DNA of 64,000 nt, taken from assembly GCA_026874595.1 (NCBI GenBank), contig CM049311.1, positions 69,047,453-69,111,452 of the forward strand, given 5' to 3'. The first letter of the stretch is position 1. Each line of letters begins with the position of its first letter. The notes under the pieces are model-generated. The model saw nothing but the letters and a program-made list of their open reading frames with translations. It was not told where the DNA came from and ran no database searches. Positions 59,341 through 64,000 of the stretch are shown here, piece by piece. The position numbers were made by a program, and so were the translations under genes. The stretch is from Sipunculus nudus (taxonomy: Eukaryota > Annelida > Sipuncula > Golfingiida > Sipunculidae).

Positions 59341-60090
59341 AAACACGTGTATTGCACAGAGTTTTCAATGTCTTTGTCGTGCATTTTTTTTTGTGTGCAT
59401 GTCTATAACACATATGCTAGTTAGCTTCCGGCTTTAGCCGAATACAAATTTGATTAAATCCGGAAAAATGAACAATTGTAATAGCGAGGCAAGAAAGAGG
59501 GGAGAGGGCCAGAGAATGTTTTTGTGAAATAGCCTACTATATCGGAGGCCTTGGTATCTGTAAGTTTAAAAGGGAAAAATCGAGAACTGATTTTTGGTTT
59601 GCATTAAACACGTGTATTACACAGAGTTTTCAATGTCTTTGCCGTGCATTTTTTTGTGTGCATGTCTATAACACATATGCTAGTTAGCTTCCGGCTTTAG
59701 CCGAATACAGATTTGATTAAATCCGGAAAACTGAACAATTGTAATAGCGAGGCAAGAAAGAGGGGAGAGGGCCAGAGAATGTTTTTGTGAAATAGCCTAC
59801 TATATCGGAGGCCTTGGTATCTGTAAGTTTAAAAGGGAAAAATCGAGAACTGATTTTTGGTTTGCATTTTTTTGTGTGCGCATGTCTATAACACATATGC
59901 TAGTTAATTTCCGGCTTTAGCCGAATACAGATTTGATTAAATCCGGAAAACTGAACAATTGTAATAGCGAGGCAAGAAAGAGGGGAGAGGGCCAGAGAAT
60001 GTTTTAGTGAAATAGCCTACTATATCGGAGGCCTTGGTATCTGTAAGTTTAAAAGGGAAAAATCGAGAACTGATTTTTGGTTTGCATTTG
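59341..60090. repeat. Tandem triplication of a ~263-bp unit
   Basis: Units start at 59341, 59606 and about 59864 (the last lacks its first ~45 bp). They share AGCTTCCGGCTTTAGCCGAA and CTATATCGGAGGCCTTGG with very few differences, so the amplification is recent. A poly-C tract follows (60099-60123). Confidence 0.92.
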
Positions 60091-60811
60091 CTGAGAGTCC
60101 CCCCCCCCCCCCCCCCCCCCCCCACTTAGTTATGCTATTGATACAGGAAGTTTTTTATAGAATATTATTATTAATACCACATTAACTGGCTTATAACCAC
60201 TGACACCACAACCATTGTTAAAACATATGCCCTGTTACTGATTTTATCTCAACGAAATAAGCTTTAAACTAGGTATATCTCACGATTAACAAGTCCCAAT
60301 GAACAATAAACTTCATGGTATATCGACCCCTTACTATATAAGTACATATGAACAAATATGTATGAAATCCTCTGGTAGATTTTGAATATACACTTAATTA
60401 CAAGTATTCCTTTACTTAAATTACAAGCAATTGAAAAGTAATTCCCTTATTACACATGTATATTGCAGGCACGATCGCTGTTGTAATATAACGTCAGCTA
60501 ATTTAAAATAATCACATTAGGGTTGCAAAGGGGTTGGTTCTCATAATCCCTATTTAAATAACATGCACTCTTGCAATGATTATTAAATTTGGGGATTGCA
60601 TTGTTGAGCTTGTTGTGTAAAAATATTTTATTGCATTCGGGGTTGCCATTTGTAAGGCTGTTGTGCGCCAGTTTCGGTGAAAATTTTTTAATACTGCGGA
60701 ACAGCCTTTGACTTTGTATATAGCATTATTATTACAAATTTATCATAAATGTGAATTCAATTAACTAAATTGGCCATCGTGCCTATTTCTTGAACTCACT
60801 ATATGACCATC

Positions 60812-61474
60812 TACGCTCTTTACACAGCGCGTTGACCATAGGCCTACTTTCTATAGCGTAATTCGCTGTTGTTATGACCTCGTATCCTGAATTGCTACAC
60901 CAGAGGGGAGAACTGTATTTTCGTCCAATCAGATGAGACCTTGTGCTGGAAGACACGGCCAAGCGAGGAATACACGGAGCCAATCAACCCGGTATAGTCT
61001 GAATAGGCCACAGGCTCAAAGAGAATTGCCCCAGACGTGGTTTGCTTGGGGCCTTGGGCACATAAGATGCCCGGCCGGTGAGATGTAATTCAAACGAAAC
61101 GTAACAATACAGGGACTGCGTGCACACCTCGCTGACTGGTTTCAGTTCTGCAGACAACAGATATATGGCTACGCTGACACAGTCATAATGTCATAATCGA
61201 TTATGCGAGAATACAGAGGGAGCAATTAAAATTCGACCGTTAACTTTCATCAAGCGGCGCTTGAAGCGCAGCTATGGGCGGAGCCAGGATGCCTGTCGAG
61301 TGTTTGTTTATTGGCATCTGGTTTGCTGATTGTCACATGATACGCACGTTTTTTTTTCAGCGGACAACGAACCGCCATCTGGTGTCTAAATATATCATGA
61401 ACGGTCAAAGCTGGCAGCGTGAAAATCAGTTGCTTCTTAAGAAAGCGCAAGATTTCCGCTGCCTCGGGAGCGTA
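60812..61474 (+). mobile_element. Non-autonomous DNA transposon with 8-9 bp target duplication (hAT-like), copy 2
   Basis: 663 bp, TACGCTC to GAGCGTA, homologous to 34191-34898 and flanked by ATGACCATC (60803-60811 and 61475-61483). Block copy A lacks it at the matching site (about 47290), showing the empty target, so it inserted after that duplication. Confidence 0.85.
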
Positions 61475-61661
61475 ATGACCATCGGGCATGTGAGGCTGTG
61501 AAATCATTTTCATAGAACAAGTGCATGATATGTTGTTTCTTTATTTATTTTTAAAGTAAATTCATTGTGTCATTATTAGAACCTTATTACTCTTAGTGTA
61601 ACTACTTCCAGTTTTGAACAATTATCTTTTATTTCCAGCATTAAAGTAGGCCTAAAAATAA

Positions 61662-62148
61662 CAAGGGAAAAGTTGATTTGTGGAACAGATCTATAGTATA
61701 TCCCCGGCCTGTTGTGGAAAAAGCTGGAAAAAGTTGTGAATATCTGTATGAAATTTGAGATGGATCAAGGTCAAAGCCCCGTGACCTTGAACATATGTGA
61801 AGTTCATGCATGTTTGAACTTATTGTAGCCCTTGATAAGGTGCATCAGTTCTGCAATACTGGTGACTGTGCCTCATTTTTTTTATCTTTTGCCCAAACAT
61901 CATTTCATCATTATCGCCCATGTGACCTTGAAAAATGCGTCAAGGTCATCCATTTTTTTTATTTGACCTAGCTCTTGATAAGGTGCACCAATGCTACCAG
62001 TTTGGTGACTGTCCCTCAAATTCTTTTTCGAGTTATTGCGTTAACATATGTGTGACGGACGGACAAACGGCCCGACGGACTGAGGGAAAGACGGACAGAC
62101 GCTCACCATTTCTGTGTCCCTCGCCGACGGCGCCTTCGGCGGTGATGT
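61662..62148 (+). repeat. Dispersed repeat with terminal hairpin
   Basis: An insert absent from block copy A (compare about 47478). It contains CCTTGA-type phrases, GACGGACGGACAAACGG and a 3' hairpin CGCCGACGGCGCCTTCGGCG. As I recall, similar sequences are abundant in mollusc genomes. No coding sequence. Confidence 0.6.
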
Positions 62149-62160
62149 AATTGTTTCAAG

Positions 62161-62372
62161 ATTCATGATTTTTGCGGCAATTCAAATTGTCACAAGTTAG
62201 TAATAAATAGCACCAACCGTTGTGTGCCTTTCTGATCACGCCTGGGAAATGTACGTAATCTGGTCTTGAAATGTTAGGGACGATGCCAAGTGTAGCTATA
62301 TATATAGGAAGGCCAAATTCGCCAATGAATCCTTGGAAATTTGACATTATTTTGCGAAGATATATCGCAACG

Positions 62373-62418
<46 letters not shown>

Positions 62419-62670
62419 GTGTGTGATCGTGTATTGATTTTTGCGGCAATTCAAACTGTTAGAAGTTTATAATATATCAATATTATAATTGTCGGTGGTA
62501 GTACTCAACTGTTGTGAAACAACTTCTCTGTGGGCACTCCTCGGATATGTACGGTTTTTTCATGAAATGTCTAAAATGTTGCCAAGTTAGGCCTAAGGGG
62601 ACCATTTTCAATAATCTCTAATCAATGTATGGACATTTGACATTAATTTACGAAGGGCTATCGCAACGTC

Positions 62671-62719
<49 letters not shown>

Positions 62720-62720
62720 T
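62161..62720. repeat. Local duplication with (AC)n / (TG)n microsatellites
   Basis: TGATTTTTGCGGCAATTCAA occurs at 62165 and 62436. Each is followed by related sequence and ends at a microsatellite: (AC)n at 62373-62415, (TG)n at 62684-62712. Confidence 0.75.
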
Positions 62721-63289
62721 GTGTTTATATCATGTTTGTAAGGTTATTTGTACATACACATGCGGGAGAAAGAGGGAGAAAGAGAGAGCTATGGAGAGAG
62801 AGAAAAAAAAATTAATCCCCAGTATAACAATGTGTGAGAGTACAATGAATGCAGTCCAGCTGTACAATAACACAACTGTGCAGAAAATGTTTATTCGTAA
62901 CAATAATCATATCACCTGAAATCACGAACCAAATATTTTTCAACAAAACCTCTCTTAATGCTGTTTATGAATAGACTGTCGCCATTGAAACACCCTACAG
63001 ACGATAACATCTGCATGGTTATATATGATTTTGATCTGTGTGAAAACACGCATTATGTGAAATATCACAAAAGTAACAATGATACAATTAAATAATTAAG
63101 TATTATTCTAAAGTTTTCTGTCTCATAATAAAATATTGTCTGCGATAGCTGAGGCATGAAACAATCAATACACTGTGATTAAGATCATCATTGGTTACTC
63201 GGAGCGACTTATGACTGACAGATCAATAATAACCAAAACTGGATTTGATTGGTTGTTATGCGGCGGCGGTGTTAATTTAAGAAGTGCCC

Positions 63290-63356
63290 TTACATCTGGG
63301 CAGTACCTCACTCGGTGCCATCAAAGCCTTCTGAATATCAGGACGTTATATTGAAG
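63290..63356 (+). other. Probable untranslated first exon of an EF-hand gene paralogue
   Basis: Counterpart of 48265-48331, ending in donor TTGAAG|GTAAG. The coding exons of this putative paralogue would lie right of the window. Confidence 0.45.
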
Positions 63357-64000
63357 GTAAGTTACACCAGAGAGGTCAAAGGCGCGAATCCATGAATTTG
63401 TTTATCAGTGATCATGTAAAGTTAAATGTTAAATAAATTCTGAAGTAAGACCTCCTGTTTGGATTACTCTCTGTTTAATACTGATAAAGATAAAAAGATA
63501 ACCAGAATATTTTTTTATATATCAAACATATATAATGATCATGCAGTTAAACACGCTTTAGTTATTGCATGCATTTCTCTGAGATTCTATCAGTATCGCA
63601 ATATTAACTAGATCTCCAATATTACTCGAGATACATGTCCAGGAAATATAAACCAAAAACATCCCGGCGTAACATACACTATCTATACAATATTGTTCAT
63701 AACTCGAGACAAAGGAATATAATTAAATGAAAAACGAAAGTTAAAAAGCCATATACAACCTGTTGTATTTGTGGATATCATTCCGGAACCATTTTTACAC
63801 AAAGTAACATGCATTTTACTTTGATTGAAAGTATTTTTTCACGTATTCATATACTCTAGGCACTTTGGTTTATCGCCTCGCCTAGCAGTACTGTAAAGAC
63901 AACCCAGACCTCGCCCTCTGAGAGTTTAATGTAGAATTCCTAATTATATTCGTATTTCAAGACAAGCAACATGTATCTCCTATTACAAACAGTTCAGTCC

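Larger units (their letters stand above)
58235..64000. repeat. Duplicated block upstream of the EF-hand gene, copy B
   Basis: Direct copy of 46056-49260, enlarged by a 263-bp tandem triplication, a hAT-like element, a dispersed repeat and a local duplication. The match runs to the last base of the window. Confidence 0.85.

Noticed and set aside
1-64000. CRISPR arrays, operons or bacterial gene clusters
   Set aside because: The repeats are microsatellites, LTRs and TIR elements, and the genes have spliceosomal introns; nothing prokaryotic was seen.

Overview
The window is animal nuclear DNA: AT-rich, full of microsatellites and poly-C tracts, with short exons, GT-AG introns and many mobile elements. 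The two gene families and the repeat content suggest a lophotrochozoan, most likely a mollusc. This is inference; no species can be read from the sequence.

Gene family 1 (minus strand) occurs as two direct tandem copies. Copy 2 can be assembled from start to stop: eleven coding exons between 37931 and 20844 sum to 2319 nt, or 772 codons plus stop, with every intron phase agreeing. The predicted product is secreted. It has a signal peptide, two stanniocalcin-like cysteine domains in tandem, a short Cys-rich segment, a dibasic R-x-K-R site and a ComEC/Rec2-type metallo-beta-lactamase (MBL) domain with its metal-binding motifs. Copy 1 shows the first seven coding exons (6756 to 928); its last exons should lie left of base 1. 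The duplication covers about 860-8090 and 29640-45260.

Gene family 2 (plus strand, coding exons 50605-52880) encodes a small secreted protein with a basic Arg/Gln/Gly repeat region and one canonical EF-hand. Its upstream DNA (about 46056-49260) is duplicated at about 58235-64000, including a probable untranslated first exon, so a paralogue probably lies just beyond the right edge.

Mobile elements fill much of the rest. A Ty3/Gypsy-type element with 130-bp LTRs lies at 9570-16236 (minus); one LTR is split by a 1-kb insertion. A composite of four LTRs at 23529-29339 sits inside an intron of gene copy 2; its domain order (gag, protease, integrase, with RNase H last) resembles Gmr1-type elements. 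A decayed Gypsy element at 38111-42087 sits in the 5' region of copy 2. Smaller elements include a related pair of non-autonomous DNA transposons with 8-9 bp target duplications, a 210-bp TIR element with TA duplications, tRNA-derived SINE-like sequences, large perfect palindromes and several tandem repeats.

Region by region: 1-8.1 kb gene copy 1; 8.1-20.8 kb repeats and an LTR element; 20.8-38 kb gene copy 2 with its intronic LTR composite; 38-42 kb Gypsy; 42.5-45.3 kb duplicated upstream DNA; 46-53 kb EF-hand gene; 53-58 kb AT-rich intergenic DNA; 58-64 kb second copy of the EF-hand upstream block.
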